DNA from: Clostridia bacterium
GTDB lineage: Bacteria; Bacillota; Clostridia; Oscillospirales; CAG-272
Assembly (NCBI GenBank): GCA_017461765.1
Contig: JAFTXO010000005.1
Coordinates: 1-60,340 of the forward strand
DNA: 60,340 nucleotides
Direction: 5' to 3'
The translations under genes were made by a program, and so were the position numbers. This document shows positions 34,362 to 42,966 of this stretch, piece by piece. The notes under the pieces are model-generated. The model saw nothing but the letters and a program-made list of their open reading frames with translations. It did no database searches and was not told the origin of the DNA. Positions within the stretch are counted from its first letter, which is position 1. Each line of letters starts with the position of its first letter.

Positions 34362-34723
34362 GAACGATCGGAAAATTCCTTTATTTTTTGGAAGGTCTGC
34401 TCACTTATAATGTGTTCTATCTTGCAGGCATCGTCAGCGGCAGTTTCGGGATCGACACCGATCATAACAAGAACCTTTGAAAGAGTGGAATGACGCTCGT
34501 AGATCTTCTTCGCTACCTTTACACCCTCGTCTGTAAGAGTGATACCGCCATCCTTGCCAACAACGATATATCCGCCTTCCTTAAGATTGCTCATGGCACG
34601 GCTTACACTCGGCTTCGAAAAGCCCCTGTATTCACATATATCAATAGCACGGACAAATCCCTTTTTCTGATTGAGAACATAAATGGTCTCAATATACATT
34701 TCGCCCGATTCCTGTAAGATCAT
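34340..34723 (-). CDS. DtxR/MntR-family metal-dependent regulator
   Basis: A 127-aa regulator. Residues 1-60 are the winged helix (ESGEMYIETIYVLNQ, then AIDICEYRGFSKPSVSRAMSNLKE). The dimerisation domain follows with metal ligands expected in KIYERHSTLSKVL and DDACKIEHIISEQT. No FeoA/SH3 domain is present. The ATG start is chosen for AAGGCGG eight bases upstream. It likely represses iron or manganese uptake genes elsewhere. The last six residues (VEQPKA) are encoded by a repeat element. Confidence 0.88.
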   Translation of the reverse strand: MILQESGEMYIETIYVLNQKKGFVRAIDICEYRGFSKPSVSRAMSNLKEGGYIVVGKDGGITLTDEGVKVAKKIYERHSTLSKVLVMIGVDPETAADDACKIEHIISEQTFQKIKEFSDRSVEQPKA

Positions 34724-34744
34724 AAAATTCACCGCCTTTTAAAT

Positions 34745-34773
34745 ATTTTATCATATATCAAGAAAAAAATCAA
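34745..34773 (-). promoter_or_regulatory. Promoter of the dtxR-like gene
   Basis: Minus strand TTGATT-17-TAAAAT with extended -10; divergent from the lipoprotein promoter. Confidence 0.75.
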
Positions 34774-34810
34774 TAGAAAAATTTTATGAATGAGCGAACT
34801 TGTTTTTACC

Positions 34811-34839
34811 TTGACAAAATGATAACGGTATGATACAAT
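34811..34839 (+). promoter_or_regulatory. Promoter of the lipoprotein gene
   Basis: TTGACA-17-TACAAT with TG before the -10. Confidence 0.85.
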
Positions 34840-34873
34840 ATTTATTGGAATTTAGATTTTCGGGAGAATAAAA

Positions 34874-35755
34874 ATGAAAAAAATAATATCAATAATGCTC
34901 ATTGCCATAATGATGCTTGCATTCGTTTCTTGTGATAGAAACGAAGATATCGACTTTGGTGATGATGAAACAACCACAAAGGAAGAAACAACGACAGAAG
35001 AAGCAACCTCTACTTCGGAAGATCCTGTAGATGGCGAAACCACCACTGAAGACACTACAACCGAGGAAGAAACGACGACTGAGGAAGAAACCACCACGGA
35101 AAGCTCTCCGTATAACTGTGACGAGGGAGTTCATAAGTGGAGCAAATGGGAATGGACAGACGCTAATTGCGACGAGCCGGAAACGGGAACAAGATATTGC
35201 GATCTTTGCGATGAAACCGATAAAAGGACAAACGGCGAAGCGCTTGGACATCAGTATCCGGATACATGGAGTGTAGGACTTCTTTGCTACGAAAAGGTTT
35301 GTGATGTTTGCCAAAAAGCTCAGACAAAGCCCTATAAGGATATCACGAGTCAGGCAGAGGTAAGCGCTGAGGGTGAACACTGGGGAGACGTAAAAACAGT
35401 GACCAATGGAGTATATCTCGGAACAGGCGCAGGCTTTAACGGAAAAGGCGGCTCACTTGAGGTGAGATTTACGTTTACAGCTCCTGTTCATATCGATCAG
35501 ATAGTAGTAGCGGGTAACGGCTCAAGCATGACATATCAGGTGTATGTGGTTGATGAAAACTCCGAGGAGGATGAATCACTTATCGGCGGCGGATCATTTT
35601 CATCGGCACAAACAGAGCAGGAGGCTAAGGATCTTGCGGTCATATTCAATGTTGATGATATGGTTGTATCCGAGGTTATCGTAAGAACAGGCGAAAGCCC
35701 TGTCGGAACGGCATACTGGGGAGAAATAAAAATAGCTCAAAAGCCCGAAAAATAA
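34874..35755 (+). CDS. Surface lipoprotein with Thr/Glu-rich linker and discoidin-like domain
   Basis: A 293-aa secreted lipoprotein with lipobox FVSC (Cys20). Residues 30-78 are a low-complexity TTTEE repeat linker, probably a wall-spanning stalk. Residues 85-150 contain a cysteine-rich module (HKWSKWEWTDANC then YCDLCDETDKR and CDVCQKA) seen in clostridial surface proteins. Residues 155-293 look like a discoidin/F5/8 beta-sandwich, suggesting carbohydrate or surface binding. The exact ligand is unknown. The start follows GGGAG. Confidence 0.7.
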   Translation: MKKIISIMLIAIMMLAFVSCDRNEDIDFGDDETTTKEETTTEEATSTSEDPVDGETTTEDTTTEEETTTEEETTTESSPYNCDEGVHKWSKWEWTDANCDEPETGTRYCDLCDETDKRTNGEALGHQYPDTWSVGLLCYEKVCDVCQKAQTKPYKDITSQAEVSAEGEHWGDVKTVTNGVYLGTGAGFNGKGGSLEVRFTFTAPVHIDQIVVAGNGSSMTYQVYVVDENSEEDESLIGGGSFSSAQTEQEAKDLAVIFNVDDMVVSEVIVRTGESPVGTAYWGEIKIAQKPEK

Positions 35756-35773
35756 AAAATCTTCATTGAATCT

Positions 35774-35808
35774 AAAAAGGCATTGCTTTTGCAATGCCTT
35801 TTTCTTTT
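35774..35808. terminator. Bidirectional terminator
   Basis: AAAAAGGCATTGC/GCAATGCCTTTTT stem between the converging lipoprotein and GGGtGRT genes. Confidence 0.92.
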
Positions 35809-35817
35809 TATTTTAAA

Positions 35818-36816
35818 TTATTTGTTGCTCTCTTCGATAGCAACTGCAACAGCAACAGTCATACCAACCATTGGGTTGTTACCTGCGCCGATAAGACCCA
35901 TCATCTCAACGTGAGCGGGAACTGAAGAAGAACCTGCAAACTGAGCGTCAGAGTGCATTCTACCCATAGTATCTGTCATACCGTAGGAAGAAGGACCGGC
36001 AGCCATATTATCGGGGTGAAGTGTACGGCCTGTACCGCCGCCCGATGCAACAGAGAAGTATTTAACTCCGTTTTCGTTACACCATTTCTTATATGTTCCT
36101 GCAACGGGGTGCTGGAATCTTGTCGGGTTAGTTGAGTTACCTGTGATAGATACACCAACGTTTTCGAGCTTCATGATAGCAACGCCTTCGGGAACGTTAT
36201 CAGCGCCGTAGCACTTAACGTCAGCACGAGGACCGTTTGAGTAAGGAACTTCCTTAACTACCTTAACCTGCTCAGTATAAGGATCGAATTCCGTTTCAAC
36301 ATATGTGAAGCCGTTAATTCTTGAAATGATGAAAGCAGCATCCTTGCCAAGACCGTTCAAGATAACGCGAAGAGGCTTAACTCTTACCTTGTTAGCATTA
36401 AGAGCGATCTTGATAGCGCCCTCTGCAGCAGCGAAGGACTCGTGACCTGCGAGGAAGCAGAAGCATTCTGTGCTTTCGGAAAGAAGCATAGCGCCGAGGT
36501 TACCGTGACCGAGACCAACCTTTCTGTTCTCAGCAACAGAGCCGGGGATGCAGAAAGCCTGAAGACCGATACCGATTGCAGCAGCGGCGTCAGCAGCCTT
36601 TGTGCAACCCTTCTTAATTGCGATAGCAGCGCCTACAGTGTAAGCCCAAACAGCGTTTTCAAAGCAGATAGGCTGTGTTTCTCTTACGATCTTATCACAG
36701 TCGATGCCTTTTGCGAGAGTGATCTCTTTGCACTCTTCGATAGATTTAATTCCATATTCAGCGAGAACAGCGTTGATCTTATCAACTCTTCTCTCATATC
36801 CTTCAAACAATGACAT
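35818..36816 (-). CDS. GGGtGRT-family protein
   Basis: A 332-aa soluble protein of the conserved family named for its GGGTGRT motif, here residues 259-265, followed by LHPDNMAAGPSSYGMTDTMGRMH. A glycine-rich C-terminus (GLIGAGNNPMVGMTVAVAVA) and several conserved cysteines (Cys40, Cys51, Cys71, Cys118, Cys120) are present. The biochemical function is not established. It lies 14 bases downstream of a NifU-like scaffold gene in the same operon, so an iron-sulfur-linked role is inferred. Confidence 0.85.
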   Translation of the reverse strand: MSLFEGYERRVDKINAVLAEYGIKSIEECKEITLAKGIDCDKIVRETQPICFENAVWAYTVGAAIAIKKGCTKAADAAAAIGIGLQAFCIPGSVAENRKVGLGHGNLGAMLLSESTECFCFLAGHESFAAAEGAIKIALNANKVRVKPLRVILNGLGKDAAFIISRINGFTYVETEFDPYTEQVKVVKEVPYSNGPRADVKCYGADNVPEGVAIMKLENVGVSITGNSTNPTRFQHPVAGTYKKWCNENGVKYFSVASGGGTGRTLHPDNMAAGPSSYGMTDTMGRMHSDAQFAGSSSVPAHVEMMGLIGAGNNPMVGMTVAVAVAIEESNK

Positions 36817-36830
36817 ATTCGATTACCTCC

Positions 36831-37523
36831 TTATTGCTTTCTGGGGTCGATGTAGTGATCTGCATCAGCAAATCTACCGTATGTACCCTTGGACTTTTCG
36901 TAAGCTTCGTTAGGCTCCATTCCCTTTTTGATAAAGTCGGTCATCTTGCCGAGTGAAACGAATTCATAACCGATAACCTGATCGTCTTTGTCAAGAGCCA
37001 TTCTTGTGCAGTAGCCCTCTGTCATTTCGAGATAACGAACGCCCTTAGCCTTTGTACCGTACATAGTACCAACCATTGAACGGGCACCCTTACCGAGATC
37101 CTCCATGCCTGCACCGATTACAAGACCGCCCTCTGAGAAAGCAGACTGTGTACGACCGTAAACGATCTGAAGGAAGAGCTCACGCATAGCAGTGTTGATA
37201 GCGTCGCAAACAAGGTCAGTGTTAAGAGCCTCAAGAACAGTTTTGCCGGGAAGGATCTCAGCAGCCATAGCAGCAGAGTGAGTCATACCTGAGCAACCGA
37301 TGGTTTCAACGAGAGCTTCCTCGATGATACCGTTTTTAACGTTGAGTGAGAGCTTGCAAGCGCCCTGCTGAGGAGCACACCAGCCAATACCGTGTGTGTA
37401 GCCAGAAATGTCTGAAATTTCCTTTGCTTCAACCCATTTGCCTTCTTCGGGAATGGGAGCAGGACCGTGTTTCGGACCTTTAGCAACGGAGCACATGTGT
37501 TCAACTTCTTGTGAATAAATCAT
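36831..37523 (-). CDS. NifU/IscU-like iron-sulfur scaffold protein
   Basis: A 230-aa protein with an IscU-type core: Cys49/Cys56 region, the ETIGCSGMTHSAAMAAE segment with Cys77, and Cys106. It is longer than IscU, with an N-terminal 40-residue segment and a C-terminal extension (EGYCTRMALDKDDQV then GKMTDFIKKG). It probably holds an iron-sulfur cluster. It is not next to a cysteine desulfurase. It is the first gene of the two-gene GGGtGRT operon. The start follows AAGGAGA. Confidence 0.82.
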   Translation of the reverse strand: MIYSQEVEHMCSVAKGPKHGPAPIPEEGKWVEAKEISDISGYTHGIGWCAPQQGACKLSLNVKNGIIEEALVETIGCSGMTHSAAMAAEILPGKTVLEALNTDLVCDAINTAMRELFLQIVYGRTQSAFSEGGLVIGAGMEDLGKGARSMVGTMYGTKAKGVRYLEMTEGYCTRMALDKDDQVIGYEFVSLGKMTDFIKKGMEPNEAYEKSKGTYGRFADADHYIDPRKQ

Positions 37524-37564
37524 ATGAAAATCTCCTTGAATAAAAAATATTTTATATCTTCTGT

Positions 37565-37593
37565 ATTATACAACAAATTAAGACTAAAATCAA
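37565..37593 (-). promoter_or_regulatory. Promoter of the NifU-like/GGGtGRT operon
   Basis: Minus strand TTGATT-17-TATAAT, about 40 bases before the start. Confidence 0.8.
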
Positions 37594-37685
37594 TATTTTT
37601 TTAATAAAAAGTCTAAAAAGGAATATATTTATGTATTTTATATAAAAAACTATATTTTTAATATATAAAAATAGTGAAATAAATA

Positions 37686-37714
37686 TTTACAATCCAAAAA
37701 AATTATGGTATACT
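37686..37714 (+). promoter_or_regulatory. Promoter of the rsuA-like gene
   Basis: TTTACA-17-TATACT with TGG just before the -10; it leaves a leader of about 80 bases that can form weak stems. Confidence 0.7.
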
Positions 37715-37800
37715 AAAGATTATCGGAGCAACGCCGTATTTCTCGCTTTGAGAGCTGATCTTATCGGCTATGCTTCCGCTAAGTGAACGGAGGGATTTTT

Positions 37801-38511
37801 GTGAGAGTAGACAAGCTTTTGTCCGAGATGGGTAAAGCATCGAGAAAAGAGAGCGCAAGGCTTGCAAGGCTCGGCAAGATCTTAGTAAACGGCACTGCTG
37901 TAAAAAAGTGCGATATCCATGTCGATCCCGAAAAGGACGAGATCGTCTTTTGCGGCGAGAGGATCGTTTATAAAAGGTTCACTTATATAATGCTGAATAA
38001 GCCCGAGGGCTATGTTAGTGCTACCGAGGACGGATATGAAAAGACCGTGCTTGATCTGCTTCCTGAGGAGGAAAGGCGCAAAAATCTGTTCCCCTGTGGC
38101 AGACTTGATAAAAATACCCTCGGACTAATGATACTCACAAACGACGGAGAAAATGCTCATAAGCTTTTATCTCCAAAAAATCATGTTTCGAAAACTTATC
38201 GCTTCAAATCCAAGCTTCCTATATCAAAAGAGGATAAGCAAAGGCTTGAAGATGGTATAGATATTGGCGGGTATCTCACAAAGCCGTGTAAGATCGAGCT
38301 TTTTGACGGCTCAGCATCGGGAGACATAACTATAACTGAGGGAAAGTATCACCAGATCAAAAGAATGCTTGAGGCGGTGGATAATAAGATAACATATCTT
38401 GAAAGGATCGCCTTTGGCACAATATCACTTGACAGCTCACTTGGCCGCGGAGAGTGGCGGTATCTTACCGAAAACGAAGAGAAAAACTTACTCGAAGGAG
38501 AAAATATATGA
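37801..38511 (+). CDS. Pseudouridine synthase, RsuA/RluB family
   Basis: A 236-aa rRNA pseudouridine synthase, most like RsuA (16S U516). Residues 1-60 form an S4 RNA-binding domain (VRVDKLLSEMGKASRKESARL). The catalytic aspartate is in FPCGRLDKNTLGLMILTNDG. The GTG start with GGAGG is chosen over an in-frame GTG six codons upstream that lies within the ribosome binding site region. It overlaps the first PHP gene by 4 bases (ATGA). Confidence 0.88.
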   Translation: MRVDKLLSEMGKASRKESARLARLGKILVNGTAVKKCDIHVDPEKDEIVFCGERIVYKRFTYIMLNKPEGYVSATEDGYEKTVLDLLPEEERRKNLFPCGRLDKNTLGLMILTNDGENAHKLLSPKNHVSKTYRFKSKLPISKEDKQRLEDGIDIGGYLTKPCKIELFDGSASGDITITEGKYHQIKRMLEAVDNKITYLERIAFGTISLDSSLGRGEWRYLTENEEKNLLEGENI

Positions 38512-39557
38512 AAAAATATCTTTTACCAAACGACGTTAATTGGTACAGAGCAAATTTCCACTGCCATACCAACTGCTCAGACGGTCAGCCGAAGCCTGAG
38601 GAAACGAAAAAGGCTTATAAGGATCACGGCTATTCAATAGTTGCGTTTTCCGATCACGAAATCTTGCTCGATCATTCCGATCTTAATGATGAAGATTTTT
38701 TGGCGCTTACGAGCTGCGAATATTCCGTTACGGAATCAAAGCCAAGCTTTCCTAAAATCGAGGGTGTTGATACAGGCAATTGGCAAAGAGCAAAATGTGT
38801 TCATTTGAATATTTTCTCAAAGGATCCTCATAATACCTTTCAACCTGCAACATCCGAGGAGCAGTTTAAATATATTAAAGATCGCTATGCGGATGCTTTC
38901 AAGGGCGACGGATATATAAGAGAATATACGACAGAGAGTATAAACGAGATAATAAAGCGCTGTAATGACGCAGGCTTTTTGGTTCAGTTAAATCATCCTT
39001 ACTGGTCGCTTAACGAAAGAGAGGATTACATAAACCTAAAGGGACTTTGGTCGCTTGAGATACTCAATTACGCAACCGAGCTTGAAACAGGCAGTGAATA
39101 CTGTCCCTATATCTACGACGATATGGTGCGTAACGGAATGAGAAATCTTTACTGCACGATGGGCGATGATAATCACAATCGCGGCTATAACTTTCGTGAA
39201 TCCTTCGGCGGCTCTACCTTTATCGGTGCTAAGGAGCTTAAATACGATCAGATCATTGAGGCTATGGAAAAGGGTAATATCTACTGCGCAAGCGGCAGAG
39301 ACAATCCCCCTCAGTTCAAGGCTCTTTATGTAGAGGATAATATGATAAAGATCGATTGCTCGCCCGTTGTCAGCATTTATATAAACGGCTACGGCAGAGC
39401 AGACAGACATATTACCGCACCAGATGGAGAAACTCTCACTCATGCGGAATTTCCGCTTCGCGAAGAAGACGTATACTTCCGTGTAACGCTTCGTGACGAG
39501 TACGGAAATAACGCACACACTCACAATTATACAGTAGCTGACTATATTGAAAAATAA
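38508..39557 (+). CDS. PHP-domain metal-dependent phosphoesterase, copy 1
   Basis: A 349-aa PHP-superfamily protein. The metal motifs are visible: HCHTNCSDGQ near residue 17, AFSDHE near 46, QLNHPYWS near 160 and GDDNHN near 217. Such proteins hydrolyse phosphate esters, for example of nucleotides or sugars. Residues 270-349 form a C-terminal beta domain. It is coupled to rsuA and is followed 9 bases later by a close paralogue. The substrate is unknown. Confidence 0.8.
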   Translation: MKKYLLPNDVNWYRANFHCHTNCSDGQPKPEETKKAYKDHGYSIVAFSDHEILLDHSDLNDEDFLALTSCEYSVTESKPSFPKIEGVDTGNWQRAKCVHLNIFSKDPHNTFQPATSEEQFKYIKDRYADAFKGDGYIREYTTESINEIIKRCNDAGFLVQLNHPYWSLNEREDYINLKGLWSLEILNYATELETGSEYCPYIYDDMVRNGMRNLYCTMGDDNHNRGYNFRESFGGSTFIGAKELKYDQIIEAMEKGNIYCASGRDNPPQFKALYVEDNMIKIDCSPVVSIYINGYGRADRHITAPDGETLTHAEFPLREEDVYFRVTLRDEYGNNAHTHNYTVADYIEK

Positions 39558-39566
39558 GAGGTAAAA

Positions 39567-40616
39567 ATGAAAAAATATCTTTTGCCAAACGACGTTAATT
39601 GGTACAGAGCAAATATGCACTGTCATACCACTATATCTGACGGACAGTTTACTCCCGAGGAGGTAAAGGAAGCTTATAAGGCTCAGGGCTATTCAATAGT
39701 AGCATATACCGACCATGAGCTGCTTCTTGATCATTCCGATCTTAACGATGATGAGTTTTTGGCTCTCACAAGCACGGAGTATTCGATAACAGAAAACGAG
39801 CCAAGCTATCCTAATATAGACGGCTTTAATGGACCCGAATGGAACAGAAGAAGAACGGTACATTTGAATTTGTTCTCGAAAAATCAGCATAATACCTTCC
39901 AACCCGCAGCAAACGATGAAACACTTTGGGCGTGCGGCGGAAAATACAAAGGACAGGGAAAATGCGACGGCTATAAGCGCGAATATACAATAGAAAGCAT
40001 TAATGAAACGATAAAACGCGCAAACGAAGGAGGCTTTCTTGTTCAGTATAATCATCCCTCATGGTCGCTTAATGACAAGGATCTGTACCTTAATTTAAAA
40101 GGACTTTGGTCGCTTGAGATACTTAATTATGCAACAGAGCGTATAACAGGCAAGGAATATTGCCCGATGATATATGATGAAATGGTCTCTTCGGGAATGT
40201 ACGATCTTTACTGCACTATGGGCGACGATAACCATAACAGAGGAAAAAGCACGGCACATTCGTTCGGCGGCTCGACGATGATCGGCGCTAAGGAGCTTAA
40301 ATACGATCAAATTATCGAGGCTATGGAGAAGGGACATATTTACTGCACCAGCGGACGCGAAAATCCGCCTCTTATTCATGCTCTTTATGTAGAGGATAAT
40401 ATAATTAAGGTTGATTTTTCTCCTGCAAAGACGGTGTTCTTAAACGGCTTCGCCAGAACATACCGCATCGTCGAGGACGAAAACGGAGAGGATATAACTC
40501 ACGCGGAATTTCCACTTGATCCAAATGATGTTTATTTCCGTATAACAGTACGCGACAAATATGGAAACAACGCGCATACTCATAACTATTTTGTAAAAGA
40601 CTGTATCGAAAAATAA
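39567..40616 (+). CDS. PHP-domain metal-dependent phosphoesterase, copy 2
   Basis: A 349-aa paralogue of the preceding protein with the same length and an almost identical N-terminus (KYLLPNDVNWYRAN) and metal motifs (HCHTTISDGQ, AYTDHE, QYNHPSWS, GDDNHN). It arose by tandem duplication. Differences cluster in the middle (residues 85-125) and in the C-terminal beta domain, which may reflect different substrates. Start follows GAGG. Tex follows 16 bases later. Confidence 0.8.
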   Translation: MKKYLLPNDVNWYRANMHCHTTISDGQFTPEEVKEAYKAQGYSIVAYTDHELLLDHSDLNDDEFLALTSTEYSITENEPSYPNIDGFNGPEWNRRRTVHLNLFSKNQHNTFQPAANDETLWACGGKYKGQGKCDGYKREYTIESINETIKRANEGGFLVQYNHPSWSLNDKDLYLNLKGLWSLEILNYATERITGKEYCPMIYDEMVSSGMYDLYCTMGDDNHNRGKSTAHSFGGSTMIGAKELKYDQIIEAMEKGHIYCTSGRENPPLIHALYVEDNIIKVDFSPAKTVFLNGFARTYRIVEDENGEDITHAEFPLDPNDVYFRITVRDKYGNNAHTHNYFVKDCIEK

Positions 40617-40632
40617 TGAAGGAAATCCAAAA

Positions 40633-42780
40633 ATGAATATAATAAACGAACTTGCAAAAGAATTTAAATTGAGAATAAGTCAGGTAGAGGCTACCGTTGC
40701 CCTCATAGATGACGGAAATACGATACCCTTTATCGCACGTTACAGAAAGGAAGTTACAGGCTCGCTTGACGATACCGTTCTTCGTGATCTTGACGAAAGA
40801 CTTAAGTATCTTCGCTCTCTCGAGGAGAGAAAGGAAGAGGTGAAGAACCTTATCGACGCTCAGGGCAAGCTTACTCCGGAGATCGTTGAAGCGCTCGAAA
40901 AGGCTCAGATACTTACAGAGGTAGAGGATATATACCGTCCTTACAAGCCTAAGAGAAAGACAAGAGCTTCTGTTGCAAGAGAAAGAGGACTTGAGCCTCT
41001 TGCAACTCTTCTTATGGAGCAAAGAGATGCTTATGAAAAGAGTCTTGAGGAGCTTGCCGGCGATTATATCGACGAGGAAAAGGGCGTTAAAACATCTCAG
41101 GATGCTATAAACGGAGCGAAGGATATTATTGCTGAGGATATTTCCGATAATGCCGAATACAGAAAGACTATCCGTCAGCTCACCTTTGATCACGGTATGA
41201 TAGTATCAAAGCAGGCAAAGGACGAGGATTCCGTTTATGCGTCATATTATGATTATAATGAAAGCATAAAGAAGATCCCCAATCACCGTATACTCGCTAT
41301 AAACCGCGGTGAAAAGGAAGAATTTTTGAAGGTGGATGTTCAGATAGAGAGTGATATAATTTTGAATTTTCTCTTTTCCGAAATTATCACAAATTCAAGC
41401 AGTCCCGCAAAGGAATATATTTCGGCAGCGATAGTTGACAGCTATGACAGACTTATAGCTCCCTCTGTTGAAAGAGAAATTCGTACTATGCTTTTTGACA
41501 CTGCAAGCGAGGATGCTATAAAGGTGTTCTCGGATAACCTTAAGCACCTTCTTATGCAAGCACCTCTTAAGGGCAAAACAGTGCTTGGCTATGACCCCGG
41601 CTACAGAACGGGATGTAAGCTTGCGGTGGTTGATAAAACGGGTAAGGTTATAGATACAGCCGTAATATACCCCACTAAGCCGAAGGAGGATATCGAGGGC
41701 TCGACCAAGGTCGTTTCCTCTCTTATAAGAAAATACGGTGTTGATGTTGTTGCAATAGGTAACGGTACGGCTTCAAAGGAAAGCGAGATCTTTATAGCAG
41801 GAGTTCTTAAAGGACTTGATACGGATAAAAAATATACTATGGTAAGCGAGGCAGGAGCTTCTGTTTACTCGGCATCAAAGCTCGGTGCTGAGGAATTTCC
41901 CGATTTCGACGTTACACAGCGCTCCGCAGTATCAATAGCAAGAAGACTTCAGGATCCGTTGGCGGAGCTCGTTAAGATAGATCCCAAATCGATCGGTGTA
42001 GGCCAGTATCAGCACGATATGAAGCAGGCAAGACTTGACGAAGCGCTTGGCGGAGTAGTTGAGGATTGTGTAAACAGTATCGGCGTAGACGTAAATACCG
42101 CATCATATTCGCTCCTTTCGTATATTTCGGGCATCAATCTTTCATCTGCTAAGAATATAGTAAAATACCGCGAGGAAAACGGCGAATTCACAAAGCGCGA
42201 GGAGCTTCTTAAGGTTCCTAAGATCGGAAACAAGGCTTATGAGCAGTGCGCGGGCTTCCTTCGCGTTCCCGATTCCAAGGAGATACTTGATAACACAGGC
42301 GTTCACCCCGAATCCTACGAGGCTGCAAAAAAGCTTATGGAGAAGTTTGAATATACAAACGACGATGTTGCGGCAGGTCTTAAGGATATTCGACAAAAAG
42401 CGACCAAATACGGCACTAAAAAGCTCGCGCAGGAGCTTGGCATCGGTGAGCCTACACTTCTTGATATCATAGGCGAGCTTGAAAAGCCCGGACGTGACGT
42501 TCGTGATTCCCTGGCACAGCCTATCCTTCGTGATGACGTTCTCGGTATGGAGGATCTTAAGGAAGGAATGCTCCTTACGGGTACTGTAAGAAATGTAATC
42601 GACTTCGGTGCATTCGTTGATATCGGCGTTCACCAGGACGGACTTGTTCATATCTCCGAGATATCCGATAAGTACATCAAGCATCCCTCGGAGGTGCTCA
42701 GTGTAGGAGATATAGTATCGGTAAAAATCAAGAGCGTTGACCTCAATAAAAAGCGTATTGGCTTGACGATGAAGCTCTAA
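40633..42780 (+). CDS. tex: Tex-family RNA-binding protein
   Basis: A 715-aa transcription accessory protein. Order of domains: N-terminal HTH-like region (PFIARYRKEVTGSLDD), YqgF-like RNase fold near residues 315-440 (VLGYDPGYRTGCKLAVVD), helix-hairpin-helix repeats near 490-560 (SYISGINLSSAKNIV), and a C-terminal S1 domain (GTVRNVIDFGAFVDIGVHQDGLVHISE). It binds nucleic acid in the cytoplasm. Start follows GAAGGA. It ends the rsuA-php-php-tex operon. Confidence 0.95.
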   Translation: MNIINELAKEFKLRISQVEATVALIDDGNTIPFIARYRKEVTGSLDDTVLRDLDERLKYLRSLEERKEEVKNLIDAQGKLTPEIVEALEKAQILTEVEDIYRPYKPKRKTRASVARERGLEPLATLLMEQRDAYEKSLEELAGDYIDEEKGVKTSQDAINGAKDIIAEDISDNAEYRKTIRQLTFDHGMIVSKQAKDEDSVYASYYDYNESIKKIPNHRILAINRGEKEEFLKVDVQIESDIILNFLFSEIITNSSSPAKEYISAAIVDSYDRLIAPSVEREIRTMLFDTASEDAIKVFSDNLKHLLMQAPLKGKTVLGYDPGYRTGCKLAVVDKTGKVIDTAVIYPTKPKEDIEGSTKVVSSLIRKYGVDVVAIGNGTASKESEIFIAGVLKGLDTDKKYTMVSEAGASVYSASKLGAEEFPDFDVTQRSAVSIARRLQDPLAELVKIDPKSIGVGQYQHDMKQARLDEALGGVVEDCVNSIGVDVNTASYSLLSYISGINLSSAKNIVKYREENGEFTKREELLKVPKIGNKAYEQCAGFLRVPDSKEILDNTGVHPESYEAAKKLMEKFEYTNDDVAAGLKDIRQKATKYGTKKLAQELGIGEPTLLDIIGELEKPGRDVRDSLAQPILRDDVLGMEDLKEGMLLTGTVRNVIDFGAFVDIGVHQDGLVHISEISDKYIKHPSEVLSVGDIVSVKIKSVDLNKKRIGLTMKL

Positions 42781-42819
42781 TTGTTGATTATATCAACTAA
42801 ATAATATGGTTTTTGTGTA

Positions 42820-42855
42820 TTTTGCACAAAAAAGCACAAGCATCTTTGTGCAAAA
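42820..42855 (+). promoter_or_regulatory. Cluster of TGCACAAAA-type sites upstream of msmK
   Basis: TTTTGCACAAAAA, AGCACAAG and TTTGTGCAAAAAA occur in succession. The same word, in both orientations, surrounds the promoter of the CdaR-like regulator gene (52091-52207). A -10-like TATAAT (42895-42900) lies downstream without a good -35, as in activator-dependent promoters. Confidence 0.5.
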
Positions 42856-42966
42856 AATCACTTTTATTTAGCGAATAAATCTGTTATAATAATTATATAT
42901 AAAATGCCGATATACTGTATTGGTCGATGAATAATTAATCTGCAAAAAAGCAAGGAGATATATAAA

